In this document: one piece after another, positions 1-11,015 of the stretch | Layout of the letters: each line of letters begins with the position of its first letter | Position numbering within the stretch: position 1 is the first letter of the stretch | DNA from: Trichaptum fuscoviolaceum | Lineage: Eukaryota; Basidiomycota; Agaricomycetes; Hymenochaetales; Trichaptaceae | Assembly (NCBI GenBank): GCA_910574455.1 | Contig: CAJSYZ010000005.1 | Coordinates: forward strand, 2,852,001-2,916,000 | Direction of reading: 5' to 3' | Length of the DNA: 64,000 nucleotides | The notes under the pieces: model-generated | Told to the model about the DNA's origin: nothing | What the model saw: only the letters and a program-made list of their open reading frames with translations | The model's database searches: none | Position numbers and translations under genes: made by a program

Positions 1-1074
1 TTCGACTGTGGAATCCATCCCTTGGCACCGAAATCAAGGTCTACGCGGGTCATGGCTACGAAGTGCTTTCCATCACTGTGTACGTTTCCATCACGCCTGT
101 TTGAACATTGAGGTTGCTGATTTATGCGTACGTCTATCATGTAGAGCTCATGACAACGTAAAGTTCGCGTCCTCTGGAGGCGACAGATCTATTTTCCTTT
201 GGGACGTTGCGTCGGGAAACACAATTAGAAGAATTTCGGGGCATATTGGAAAGATAAATGCTGTTGAGTTTAACGAGGATGCATCAGTGGTTGCAAGCGG
301 TGAGCTCGCGATTCTCGTATCCGAATTATAATCCTTCTGATGAAGACGCGTTATCAAGGGTCATTCGATGCCTCAGTTCGCCTATGGGACTTACGGTGAC
401 TATTTATTTCTCTATTCCCTCCAAAAACACAGGCTGAGTCAAACAAGGTCTCAGAATCGTCAAGCAATACAGGTCCTCGACGAAGCACGCGATGCCATTC
501 AATGTCTGTGGGTCGGTAGCACCTATATCATGTCTGGTTCAGTTGATGGGCATATTCGAACGTACGATCTTCGCAAAGGAGAACTTCGTGCTGATTATCT
601 TGGCCGTATGACTTTCAATCGAGCTGGTTACAAAATCACTGATTAAGCTTCTTTGTAGATCCAGTAACATCGATTGTCCCTACGCAAGATTCGCAGACTG
701 TTCTTGCGGCAACCCTCGATTCTCATGTGCGGCTTATGGACTTACAGACTGGCAAAATGTTGAATGATTTTACCTCGCACTTCAACGATTCGTATCGATG
801 TCGCGCTTCCTTTGGACATGCTGAAGCAGCAGTAATATGCGGTGACGAGAAGGGCCAGGTCTGGTCTTGGGATTTGTTAGATGTGAGACAACTTCTCCAT
901 CAATTATGTCTACTAGCTCATCCAACATTGCAGGGGAAACCTCTTCAGCCGAATCCACCCCCAAAAGTACACGAGAAGGTTGTTACCTGGATTGAGCACC
1001 ATCCGATAGAAGCGAATGAAATGATAACCGCAAGTGCAGATGGGACAGTGAAAGTATGGAGAAATTCAAACTGA
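1..1074 (+). CDS. WDR83: WDR83/MORG1-like WD40 repeat protein, 5' end outside window
   Basis: This is the 3' part of a seven-bladed WD40 scaffold. The first bases read in frame as a WD repeat end (RLWNPSLGTE, then AGHGYEVLSI). Four further exons follow, with FLWDVASGN, a GSVDGHIRTYDLR blade, a LMDLQTGK blade, a VWSWDLL blade and the terminal SADGTVKVWRNSN before a TGA at 1072-1074. The order and wording of the blades match WDR83 (MORG1), including the LDEARD segment between blades 3 and 4. In animals this protein scaffolds ERK-pathway components and also associates with the spliceosome; the fungal role is inferred. Introns lie near 90-160, 300-376, 399-431, 603-660 and 882-933. The start codon and first blades lie upstream of the window. 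It is convergent with LSM2, with about 145 bp between stop codons. Confidence 0.88.
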
Positions 1075-1218
1075 TATCTCGGACATTTGTAAAAGTATAT
1101 CATTGCGAATTAATGTAAAGAAAGGAACGAAGTAGGGTTACAGGGAGCTCACTTATATGCACTGAAAGCAGCCATGTATATTCCATACAAACTGAGGAAC
1201 AAACAACTCGGTCAAGCT

Positions 1219-1755
1219 TCACCGTTTGGCTTGATTTACAGCTTCTAACGAAATAATTGTCTTATTAGCCATGTAATTATAACTGAACAAGATTGAGTGA
1301 ACACACCCCGCCTAGTAGCATCCTCCAAAAGTTGCGTGTCTACATGCTGCGCTGGTAGTTGCACATACCGAACCACTGAGCCACGTATGAAGCAATTTTT
1401 GACGGCCATCTTGAAATGCGGCATCTGAGCGACTGGAAGGGTAGAACATAAGAAGCCTTACATACCATGTGAGGGTGTCGTGCCTCATCGAGGACTTTAA
1501 TATTATCCAAACGGATGTTCAGGAATCTGTTAAGATGATAGGTGTATAAATTTCATAGAAGACTTTATGAGGAGTACGAAGGACGACGTACTGATCAACG
1601 GATCTGAGAACACCGGTTATCGAAAGGTCGTTCTTCAGTTCAACAGTCACAGTCTGGTCAGTTAAGGTCTTGAAGAGAGAGAAAATGAGCTAGGAAAGGA
1701 TATGCATTAGACGACACATGATACATCTTCCTGTAGAATCACAGTTCCTCACCAT
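1219..1755 (-). CDS. LSM2: U6 snRNA-associated Sm-like protein LSm2
   Basis: LSm2 is a subunit of the Lsm2-8 ring (U6 snRNP, nucleus) and the Lsm1-7 ring (mRNA decapping, cytoplasm). Splicing by eye gives about 96 residues, normal for the family. It starts MLIFSLFKTL, has the Sm1 motif VTVELKNDLSITGVLRSVDQ, continues LNIRLDNIKV, the Sm2 stretch NCFIRGSVVRYVQLP, and ends EAVNQAKR before a TGA at 1221-1219. There are five exons. The first holds only the ATG (1755-1753), followed by a 63-nt intron (1752-1690) with a CTAATG branch site. The other three introns fall inside SVDQ, after HPHM and inside the final RRE. The frame is intact across all junctions. Every exon is under 130 nt, so simple ORF prediction misses this gene completely. 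Confidence 0.92.
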
Positions 1756-2689
1756 TGTGGCCGACAAATGACTCTTGGATTTCGAGCGGGCAAAGTAAAT
1801 TGACTCATTTATACTTACTAGGTATGCTAAGTATCACTATATATAGCTACATCATAGTATCTACATAGCTTAAAGATGAGAAGCTACTTATATTAGTAAT
1901 ACATACGTCAATATCCGAGTTTACTAGTACCTATTAAAGTAATACTAGAAGCAAAGCCTTCGCAGCTCAAATTATTCGGTACTTTTAAACTAAGGCTGCA
2001 CTGTCAACATTTGCCAGTGTCTGCCAGTGTCTTGTATTAATTAGATAGCGCCGTCAGAGACAGCGGTCCCAGACACGAATGTGCCAGTGGGAGACAAATG
2101 AATAGGGGAAGTAATATAATAAACTATATTTTAAAAAAATTGTGAGAAAGAAATGATGCATTAATGAGATGAACTCCACAATAAACCACTGCCAGTGGCA
2201 AGGGAGAACAGTTAACACAGGGAAAAAACTAGAAAAGGAAGTAATAAAACATACATGAATTAAAGATAGGAACAAAATAGATAAGAGAAAATCTGCGATT
2301 GGCTGGAGCGTGAGAATTAGCTTACTTTCTGTAAAACTGGATTAAACTTCACGACGACACATCCTTCCCTCAGCTACGCCTCGTGTCGGGGATTTGCCAA
2401 AATCAATGGTCCCAAGCAATTGTTAGGTCGACGCAAATCCAAATCCACATTTGCTCACCTTCCATATACACCGAGGGTCAAGTTGCAAAGTCATAAATAA
2501 CATAATATCCAGTTTGTTATCACATTGTATGGACCATATATCTACATATTTATGTACCACTTAATGCACTACCATCTACATTCACAGCTTTTAATAAGAC
2601 CTGGCTACAGACTGTCTCTTCTTCTTACAATTCACATTGTCGGCCTAAATGCATGAATATAGTTTAATTTGTTTTTCAGATACCGATGT
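1756..2689. other. AT-rich intergenic spacer with TGCCAGTG cluster
   Basis: No gene is supported between LSM2 and the secreted-protein gene. The stretch is AT-rich (TATATAGC and TATTAG runs around 1800-1930). It contains four copies of TGCCAGTG at 2012, 2022, 2082 and 2190, the last inside the near-palindrome CCACTGCCAGTGG. A 73-codon minus-strand open frame at 2054-2275 is low-complexity and hydrophobic and is not convincing. Confidence 0.6.
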
Positions 2690-3704
2690 TCAGTTCAGGA
2701 CATTCACCAGCGGAGTAGCAGATGGTTCAGACAGCGAGGAAAGGGCTGGATCTGCGGATCCAGATGTGCTGTTGCTACTAGTGTATAGGCCTGTTTTCTC
2801 TGAGCCACAAAAGATAATGTTCATTCCAGCCTATGAGAGATTTTACTCCTCTGTCAAACAACTCGGGAAGATACATAGCTCAATCTCGCGACTCACGTTG
2901 TCCTCGGAACATTGAACTTGTACCCAATTATCGTCTGGTTTATAGAATGCGGTTTGACATCCTTCTTCTTGACCTACGATTTTGGGTGCGTGTTAAAGAA
3001 TGACAGGTCCGTGTGGATGGGTTACCTACAAAATGCCCCTTGTCCATTGCATGAGTTTATGTACCACCATCCCGATGGTACGTTGAACTTATGACTGTGG
3101 TACATCATGAGTTGCGAAACGGTGCGTCTGAAGTATACACGGCCCACGGATCAATCAGTGATATATCTGCACTTGTTCCCCCATTATCACCTGTTCCGAG
3201 CGTCATCTCTATGAGGCTGCAATTGTCGCCGTTGAAGCCGCAACCTTTTATAGTGGTGAGCGGACTATGGTCTATCGTTGACTAAAGATGATCGACTTGC
3301 CGGTGTCTAAGTATCTGAATGAAAAAAGAATGAAATATTAGTACGTATCATAGTCAAACATGTAGAATGTGGACTTACGCTATGCCAGATGTAAATGGTC
3401 CATTGCTTGTGTATGCAGTTCCATTGGACAAAATGTTGCCCCCTTGGATTAACCTAGGCTGAATGCATTTGAGAGTGGGTTGAGTCTCCGAGTCAATATC
3501 ACGGAATGGCAGCTATAGGCATTATAAACACTTACAGTACCTTTGCCGCAGCTTCACGGTGCAAAATTTATCGAGGGTTACGCCACAATGCATTTAAAGA
3601 AATTAAGCCTACTTGTTCGTGAAAGTTATTGTATGGGTGTCTGCCTGGGCAACTCGGGTCGAGAGTGACAGGCCCAATAGAAGCGCCGCAATGCATAATG
3701 TCAT
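2690..3704 (-). CDS. small secreted cysteine-rich glycoprotein (basidiomycete 'glycopeptide'/thaumatin-like family)
   Basis: Eight short exons splice into about 195 residues. An N-terminal signal peptide (MTLCIAALLLGLSLSTRVAQA) precedes HTITFTNNCGKGT, RLIQGGNILSNGTAYTSNG, then CGFNGDNCSLIEMTLG, SADISLIDPWA, FNVPSGWWYINSCNGQG, GCQTAFYKP and VQVQCSEDN. This order is recognisable from a family of small secreted proteins common in Agaricomycetes, usually annotated 'glycopeptide' or thaumatin-like; their biochemical role is not established. Cysteines are numerous and probably paired in the cell wall or extracellular space. A Ser/Thr-rich tail after IIFCGSE is longer than I remember for the family. 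One intron (3245-3300) uses a GC-AG pair: the donor reads G/GCAAGT, and only this splice keeps the frame. A TATAAAA box lies at about 3755-3761. The stop is at 2692-2690. Confidence 0.82.
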
Positions 3705-3754
3705 AGCGAGGAGAGCTAGTCATGTATACGTCGCACGAGCCAGTCCTCCAAGCT

Positions 3755-3761
3755 TTTTATA
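3755..3761 (-). promoter_or_regulatory. TATA box for the secreted-protein gene
   Basis: On the minus strand this reads TATAAAA, about 50 bp upstream of the ATG at 3704, a typical spacing for a strongly transcribed fungal secreted-protein gene. It is inferred from sequence and position only. Confidence 0.45.
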
Positions 3762-4485
3762 AGGCATGAAATAGATTGATACCAGCCTAAGAGTCTCTGC
3801 GTTATACTAGTAGCTGAACTGAAGGCAGTTTGCAATTTGATATGTTGGATCTTGAAACGTGCAAAGTCCCATAGAAGCACTTCGCGACTATTTTGCATTC
3901 ACAAAGGATGGCCCCCACTCCATGAGAGCCTTGAGCCTATGTTAGCCGCTAAAGCGAGGAGTCAAGAGCAAATTCGATGCAAAGGAGTGTCACGCCGGTT
4001 CGCCCTGATTCGAAGTTTCTTCAGGTTGAAAATCGTGGGAAACTTAATCAACTTGCCAGTGAACACTGAACTTCGACTCCTACTCACATTTACGACCACG
4101 ACATAGGCACTTTTCTATTATCTGTACTGCTCTCTGACCTTTGAAGATGCATGTACCTCCCCAAGATACGATGTCTAAACGAGGTGTTGAACCAGCTTGA
4201 AGTCGAGTTTTTGGCTCTAATTGGAGACAGGTGCAAGAGCAGTCTTAACCTATTTTGTGATTGAGAGCGGACCTGCCAGTAAGCGGTGAGCGGTCATGCT
4301 CTCTTTTGTTCAATCTAGGAATAGGAACTCGGAGGTACCGGTGAGTCTAGAAGATTGAAGTCGGTCGGTCCGGCATTAACGTGTAGCATGGGAAGGGAAG
4401 GATATGTGCACAGTTCTTAAAGACGTACTCTGGGAATTGAGCGCGCTTCAAATCACTTTCTTCATCAAGATCACCGACTACACTA
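3762..4485. other. divergent intergenic region
   Basis: This spacer lies between the start of the secreted-protein gene (-) and the start of the flavin monooxygenase (+), so it probably carries both promoters. I see no coding segment with family similarity. A TGCCAGTG occurs at 4054 and a TGCCAGTA near 4274. Confidence 0.5.
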
Positions 4486-7096
4486 ATGCAAAACTCAGGA
4501 TCGACAGCAAGTGAAGAGCACAACAGGTTAACGCTTCCGACGCTTCAGAAATTGGACGGCACTGTTCCCGATAATGTCGACGCAGAGTCGATCGCTGTGG
4601 CTTGGTTCAGCCAGTTCTCTCAAGGGTTAGAGACGGCAGACATCACCGCTGTTCTGTCTTTGCTTCTGGATGATGCCTTCTGGCGAGACATGCTTGCTCT
4701 GACATGGGAGTTTCGTACTTTTATTGGGATAGGCCGCATCTCCCAGTTCCTTACGGACATCGTCAAATCCCCTCACAGTCTGGGCTCGACTTTCGCCATC
4801 TCAAAGCTATCCTTAGACAAAGGAAATATAGCTCTTCAAGCCCCTTATCCGGACCTCGTTTGGATTCAGGGCATGTTCTCCTTCGAAACTCCGGTTGGGC
4901 TTGGTTCAGGGGTCTTTCGATTGGTACCAACATCTTCGGGTGTTTGGAAGGCTCATGTCGTATACACAAACTTGGAAGAAATCAAGGGATATCCGGAGAA
5001 GATTGGCGAGTTGAGGAATATGAATGCCGTTCATGGAGACGAGTGGCAGCAAGAGCGTCAACGTGAGATCAATTTTATAGACTTTGAGCCAGCCGTTGTC
5101 GTGATCGGTGGAGGCCAGGCCGGTTTAGAGATTGCCGCCAGGTTGAAGTACTTAGATATACCATCATTGGTAATTGAACGACATCCAAGAATCGGTGATT
5201 CTTGGAGAAAGCGATATGACGCACTGTCTTTGCACGACCCAGTCTGTGAGTGCTTCTTTTGAGTATTGCTTCTTTATCTTTTCCTCGAATTTATATATAT
5301 GAATTTGCAGACACCATTCATATGCCTTATGTTCCGTGCGTTCTCCAAAGGTCACTTTGCCATCTTATAACTTATTGCGAATTCCGCTGTTGGCAGATTT
5401 CCACCTACGTGGCCACTTTGGACACCCTCCTCCAAGGTGAGAGTACGGGTTTATTGATGGTGTCGTAACTAACCGATTCTGAAAGTTTGCGGATTGGCTT
5501 GAATCGTATGCAAATATATTGGACCTAAACGTTTGGACTGGTGCGTCGGTGGATAAACTTGAACAAGCTCCCGTGCTGGGGCAAGGTCCTTGGACAGTTT
5601 ATATCACCAAATCAGACGGTCAGAAGAGGATATTGAGCCCGAGACATGTCATATTTGCTCACGGGATCTACGGAGGCGCACCCAATATGCCTTCGATACC
5701 TGGAATGGTATGTCATGCTGACTGACGAAGTTCCAGGCGACGATGACTAACCAAATATTAGGATTCGTACAAGGGAAAGATTCTGCACTCCTCACAGTAC
5801 ACGACAGCTAAGGAAAATGAAGGGAAGAAGGTTGTAGTCGTAGGCGCGTGTACTTCCGGTGCGCAGACGCTTTTCCCACTACTACGTTAACATGTACTAA
5901 GTGTTTGTAGGGCACGATGTTGCTCAGGAGCATGCTAGGAATGGAATAGGTATACTTCATTGCGTCTCTCTAGTTATAGCGTACTTAATGGTGCGAATGA
6001 TAGATGTTACGATGATTCAAAGGGGATCAACGTACATCATGTCAATCAACAACGGCGTACTCAGTCTTCAAAAGCGTAAGTAAAGTGACTGCAGATTTAA
6101 TCTGTTGACATTTTTATCTGTGCTAAACGTAAATTGTAATATCAGCTGGATACTGGGAGAATACCCCACCCCCAGACGTATCGGATAGGATTGGCGCGTC
6201 ATTCCCGTATCCCCTGGTCAAGTTGATGCACCAGCGCCTGGCAAAGAGGATCGCGGAACTGGATAAGTCGGTGGAAGCTTTCACTACGAAAGGGTATCAT
6301 TGAATAATATCCAATTTGCGGTAGGGATCTTCTCGATGGTCTTAAAACTCGAGGTTTCAGAACAAACCAAGGAGAAGATGATTCAGGTGTAATTATGCTT
6401 TTCTTAAAGAGGGCCGGAGGGTACTACTTCGGTGTGTCAAAGCTTTTTGTTACGTTAAATCTCACGACTCATTAGATACACACAGATAACGGCGCTGGTC
6501 AACTCATTATTGATGGAAAGATCAAGCTTAAGAACGACTCTACTATAAAACAATTCAAAGAGCATGAAATTGAGTTTGAGGATGGGAGCATCCTTCCAGC
6601 TGATGTTGTCATTTTTGCAACTGGGTGAGTCACATTTAGTCGAGAGGAACTAATTGAATCAGAGTATCAATTATATTATATGAGTAGATATCATGGTGCA
6701 CTGGACACTGTCCGTGAGCTTGCAGGAGATGCGATCGTGGAAGCCGTACAGCCGCTGTGGGGGCTGAACGAGGAAGGAGAGATCAACTCGCTGTGGCGTT
6801 ACAGCGGAGTTCCTGGCTTGTACTTCATGATGGGTAATTCGTCAGAAATTGCATGAGATACTTGCGGCTGATCTATATGGCTGACCTCGCAGGAAATTTG
6901 GCCCTATGTCGATTTCACTCGAAACATCTAGCACTTCGTAAGTACCTGATTTTCGTTTTTCCAAGTCTTGAAACCGAGAGCTTGTGCATCATTAGAAATC
7001 AAAGCCCATGAGGTCGGCGCTCATGGCTCTCGTTACACAGCTGGATTACAGCCCAAAACGGAACTCGCCCGCGATGTGAAGTGGGGGAGAACATGA
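4486..7096 (+). CDS. flavin-containing monooxygenase (FAD/NAD(P)-binding)
   Basis: This is a multi-exon flavoprotein monooxygenase. Residues 1-190 form an NTF2/SnoaL-like extension (WFSQFSQGLE, FRTFIGIGRISQFL) common in fungal FMO-like enzymes. A Rossmann FAD site, VVVIGGGQAGLEIAARL, follows at about residue 205, with ERHPRIGDSWRKRYDALSLH after it, the usual sequence in YUCCA-like/FMO-like proteins. Downstream exons give an NADP-binding VVVVGACTSGHDVAQE (after splicing at about 5858), the FATGYHG-type motif (FATG/YHGALD near 6620-6700) and a C-terminal VPGLYFMMGNLALCRFHSKHLALQ. Stop TGA is at 7094-7096. The enzyme would use NADPH and O2 to oxygenate a small soft nucleophile; the substrate cannot be told. 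About ten introns are needed and all frames connect, so it looks functional. Confidence 0.85.
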
Positions 7097-7512
7097 ATTA
7101 GTAGGTAGAGCTTAAGCGAGTCTGAAGGTGGCTCGCGTACATTGAAATCGGAATGTGATGTTTCAAATGTTAACCCTGTATCTGATGGCACTTTGGTTCA
7201 TATTCTACAGTTATAACATTAGATTGTATCAAAAAGAATATACAATATGTACAAGATGATCTTTCGACTCAGTGTTTTCTATTCCGATGCATGGTGAATT
7301 GAAAATAAGTCAAATCCGGCAATAGACTTGCCATTTTAGGAACGTCATCTTTTAGGCTTCCGCTGTGGCCTGAAACTCATCTGAGATTTCGTCGTTGCAC
7401 CAAACGAATGTCACTGTGATACCCAACGCTCGCTATAATCCCTGGCTCCTTAAACGCAAGGAATACTAACCCACTCGTCGCAAGCTCTCCTGCAAGCTCC
7501 TGGTTCTTATCT
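7097..7512. other. intergenic spacer
   Basis: This lies downstream of the monooxygenase and upstream of the sensor-domain-like gene. It holds an AT-rich probable 3' flank (around 7200-7260). I see no gene. A minus-strand open frame overlapping the next gene from 7377 is a shadow of its Ser/Pro/Arg-rich exon. Confidence 0.5.
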
Positions 7513-8787
7513 ATGGACGTCGTAATACTGAACGCATCGGCGGCAGACGACAGGAGCATAGGCTCGCCAATGCCGTCCCCTAAGCCCTCAACACGACCCA
7601 TCCCTACACCCGACGAGTCGGAAGACTCTGGAATACCCAGCGCTCTGCCTGTGGCCGACCCACCACCTCCATACCCTACCCGAGAACGCAGGCTACGAAC
7701 GAATCGCAGCACCCGGAGAGTGTTACAACTTACTGGAGACGGGTCGTCTGCTATTGTGTTTCCTTTGGAATTACCTAGTAACGCAGATAGCTTGTCGCCC
7801 AATTCGCCCGTTACTCCTCTCGATGATGGATCAGAAAATACGCCGCTGTTGTCACCACATCGTCGTCGACGGACACTATCGCATTCCACTGCAATGTCGT
7901 CACATTCCATAGCCCAGACTGTCCTGTCACTATTTCAAACAGACGATGCAGATGTTTATTCCGAAGATAGCTTTAGTAGGCCATTAACACTGGACATAAG
8001 CTCCTCACCCCTTGAGTCGCGGCGGAACTTCAGGCGATATTTCAGGCCGTTATGGAAAAGCGCTTACTACAAGCCTCTAGCGCACCTTTTGTTCATTAAT
8101 TTTCCATATGCATTGCTGGCGTTTGTATATTGTTTTGTCGGGACCCTGGTAAGCTCGCTTCGCGCTTTTGTGTGATGCTACGACTTGCTGACCTTTGTGG
8201 TAGACGGGAACGACGTTATTGATTGCTCTACCCATTGGCGCTGTGATATGCTGGTTCAATATAGTAGGGGCTAGAGCTTTTGCTAGGGGCGAGGTATGGA
8301 AGTATATTGACCTGAGCGAATGTCATTTTTGATATAATTTGATACGCCGCAGATTGCTCTCCAAACTTATTTTCATGGCCCTTTGTCCGCTCAAGTACCC
8401 ACATCTCGTTATCCTATCTTCATGCATGCGCAGCCTCAGGAGACTCCCGCAGCAATTGAGGCCGGTCAGCCCACAGGTCCGAATCGGCGATCCTTCCTTC
8501 GGAACACATACCTTATGGTTGGTGTCAGAGCAGTCCCTATGATCTAAGATTGACTTTTCGCTTTCTTGGGCTGTTAGTTCACGAACCAGACGTCTTACCA
8601 GGCCATCTTCTACTTCATTGTGATCAAACCAAGTATCACGTTATTCTTGACGATCGCTCTCTATATAATGGTTCCGGTGGCTTTCGTGCTGATCTTCCCG
8701 GCACCGGCCGCTCTCCGTGCAACCAAACGCATCGGCGTTTGGCAAGCGAACATTGCGCTCGAAGGCCTTCTCCAACCAAGGTTGTGA
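7513..8787 (+). CDS. polytopic membrane protein, sensor-domain-like (PF13796-type)
   Basis: Four exons. The N-terminal ~170 residues are Pro/Ser/Arg-rich and disordered (DPPPPYPTRERRLRTNRSTR). Then hydrophobic segments follow: LLFINFPYALLAFVYCFVGTL, TGTTLLIALPIGAVICWFNI with VGARAFARGE, then after IALQTYFHGPL a pair around YQAIFYFIVIKPSITLFLT and IALYIMVPVAFVLIFPAP. It ends in RIGVWQANIALEGLLQPRL and TGA at 8785-8787. The wording GARAFARGE...NTYLM...YFIVIKP...IGVWQANIA matches fungal proteins carrying the 'putative sensor' transmembrane domain. Molecular function is unknown; a plasma or organelle membrane location is inferred from about four helices. Introns are at about 8150-8202, 8292-8351 and 8519-8579. 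An open frame after the stop (8791-9192) could be spliced on, but the family normally ends here. Confidence 0.7.
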
Positions 8788-9379
8788 GATGTGTCATTGG
8801 GCTGCAATTACGTACTCCAGGATTGTGTGCAAGGCTTGAATCCTTCCAGGCGCCTGACATGGTATGATACCTATCTTGCTGATAGTGCCACACACGAGGC
8901 TCAGAATCACTGGAGTCGTGTGCTGCATCGACAAAGTTGGATATTGACACACTTTATCTTTTGTAGGATGGGCCTTGGGATCTTCGAGGAAGCTTTTCTA
9001 CAGGAACTCGGTGGTTTTATAGCCGAGGGAATCGGGGGAGACATTGAAGAAGATTACGCTCGTACCTATGTTTGTTCCGAAGACGGGCTGTCAACGCATG
9101 TCAGTTCTCCTTTTGTCTTATGCGTTTTCACCCCGCTGTCCCGTCCCGGAGACGTCAAATACGGGGCTCATAGTGTCATAGTGCGTCAATAATGCTCAGC
9201 TCACGGATTGGCTGCTTTAAAACGTCCGTGCCAAGTGCACAAGTGCCCTGTTCTGGCCGAAAAGTTCTATATCAGCTTCACATAGTGTAGATCATAGACC
9301 TTCGGGGATTGTTGTTGATACAATATATACATGAATACCACAGGGATGACAGTCAAGTTTAGGATAAATGAGCATGACA
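8788..9379. other. spacer with an unassigned open frame
   Basis: A 133-codon plus-strand open frame spans 8791-9192. It could in principle be joined to the preceding gene by an intron ending at about 8850, but its translation shows no family motif and the preceding protein already has its expected C terminus. I treat it as non-coding. The rest is spacer. Confidence 0.35.
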
Positions 9380-10240
9380 GTCATTGTTAGCGAATGAGGT
9401 TTGAAACCGGCTTTCTCACAACCTCACATACAATTCCATGAAACATACAGCGTACGTACTTGGGCTTCCCATCTTTGAAATTCGTAGGCGCGTACGATCG
9501 CAAGCATAGTCCAATTTCAGCGAGAAGCGCCCGAAGTTCCTGCGCACTAAGCACTACTTGACACATTCCAGGACAAAAACTCTCTTTCCCCACACGATCA
9601 TATGCAAGACATCAGATCTTTTGTGGGGTAATGTGGAGGAGAACGTACTACTGATGGAAAGGAATTCGCAACTCCGCAGTCAGCCGCTCCCGAGCGCGTA
9701 AGAGGAGACCCCAAAGACTGTTGTCTGAGAACCGGAATGCATTTTGTGCAGCATTAGAAAGTTCTGACGTATTGATGCAGCAGCACTAGCAAGTCCTGAA
9801 TTAACCTGTGGACAAACGCCGCCGATGAGAAGAACCGGAGGTAGATGTGAACAGTCCGAGCTCCGTCGATACCTGATCACATAGGGAAGTCGTGTTATGT
9901 CACCCGAGGATTTTGTTGAGGAAGTTGGGTTCCACTTGGGAGGAAGGAAGAGAATATTGAAAGTGATCATGTCGATCCTATGGAAGGCCGTCAGAAGAGC
10001 CTGTGCATAAGTGACAGAAAAGTGCCGTCGAGACTGGCAGATCATCAACAGGAATGTCGGGCAGCCGCAATGCAGTGTAATGAGCATACACAGGAGAGCC
10101 GGGAGGTGGTTTTGTCGATCTTCAACTATTACTGGTCCGCTTTGAAGTTTTCCAACACGACAAGAGCGAGGAGGTAGCTGATCTAGCAGTATTCTCTGAC
10201 GTTCCTGCGTATCCCCGTTAGAATAGCAGGACCAGCCCTA
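9380..10240 (-). other. unresolved coding region, minus strand (unidentified gene or gene remnant)
   Basis: Several minus-strand segments look protein-like but I could not assign a family. One at about 9660-9770 reads AAQNAFRFSDNSLWGLLLRA followed by RERLTAELRIPFH. It can be spliced from a donor near 9654 to AQELRALLAEIGLCLRSYAP at about 9540-9490, and that exon ends at a good GTACGT donor. Upstream, at about 10190-9990, two overlapping frames both look plausible (ERQRILLDQLPPRSCRVGKL and PVYAHYTALRLPDIPVDDLP). I could not connect these into one unambiguous model, and adjacent stop codons interrupt a third frame near 10135. It may be a gene with many small exons or a decaying one. Confidence 0.3.
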
Positions 10241-10254
10241 ATAGTACAATCCCA

Positions 10255-11015
10255 GGGTTTTAATAAATAAGACGTTCAATCAGACCAACGAAGAATGTGC
10301 CAGAGAGAAAGCAATACCCGCAAGCGCCTGAAAGTAGCAAGATCGTGTTTTTCGAGTTCTTGACCAAACCATTATTTCTGACGCCCGTTGAAGTTTGCGC
10401 AAATCGAAGATGCCGTGGTGCCAAAGGGTTCTTTTCCAACTCGGAGCGCTAAACACTCGTCTGCCAGTGGTGGTATTCGATCTCTTGGTAGATGATGAAC
10501 CTAAGAAGGATGAACCCTAATTAAAGATAAGTCAGAATAGTAAGTGTGACCCATCGAAGGTTTAAACATAGCGGGGGCAAGTGAGATACCATATACAACG
10601 CCAGCTTCCAAACTTCTAAGGCGTCTAAGACACGGACACCATATTCGGCGACAATGATGCTCTGCAGTAAACTCCTTGCATCCAGCGGTATGAAACGCAT
10701 TGCCCGTGGAAGGGGTGGTAAAAGCAGACACTGGCCACAGAGAACTGAAGTCTGAAATACCCTTTTCCGGCATGTACACATACTAATAGCCGTAACCGAC
10801 CCCTTTCTGATTCTCTTGCTTTTGGCCTTCGTGCGGCGACATCTGGTCTTCAAGGTGTTCTCAGTTGACGACTTACCTCAAGCGACGGGCCTCATACTTA
10901 AGGAAGTCGTTGTTGCCAGTGAATGGGAAGGGGCTGTACCTGGCGGGCTGGTCTCTGAACGTAATAAGATCAAATATCAATGCCGTCAGTGTACTACATT
11001 TTCGCCTTTGAACAT
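10255..11015 (-). other. unidentified multi-exon membrane-protein-like gene, possibly broken
   Basis: Minus strand. A first coding segment at about 10960-10880 reads PARYSPFPFTGNNDFLKYEA then RRLR and ends at a perfect AG/GTAAGT donor. A phase-compatible next exon reads KGSVTAISMCTC and then RSLLQSIIVAEYGVRVLDAL with EVWKLALYM (about 10810-10580). Farther on, one frame carries FILLRFIIYQEIEYHHWQTS, then ELEKNPLAPRHLRFAQ and a hydrophobic TILLLSGACGYCFLSGTFF helix ending LIERLIY and TAA (about 10275). A TAG separates the last two blocks (near 10471), and I found no intron that removes it. So this is either mis-spliced by me or a pseudogene. A start at 11015-11013 would overlap intron 1 of the CLC gene. 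No family recognised. Confidence 0.35.

Noticed and set aside
2054..2275. 73-codon hydrophobic minus-strand frame
   Set aside because: AT-rich low-complexity sequence (Phe/Leu/Ser runs) with no splice partners or family similarity.
4486..7096. Possible biosynthetic cluster around the flavin monooxygenase
   Set aside because: Neighbours are a secreted protein, a membrane sensor-like protein and a channel; no synthase, P450 or transporter set suggests a pathway.
7377..7910. 177-codon minus-strand open frame
   Set aside because: It lies antisense to the Ser/Pro/Arg-rich first exon of the sensor-like gene; its length comes from codon bias, and it has no motif.
8791..9192. 133-codon plus-strand open frame after the sensor-like gene
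   Set aside because: Could be spliced on, but the upstream protein already ends with the family C terminus and the added sequence matches nothing.
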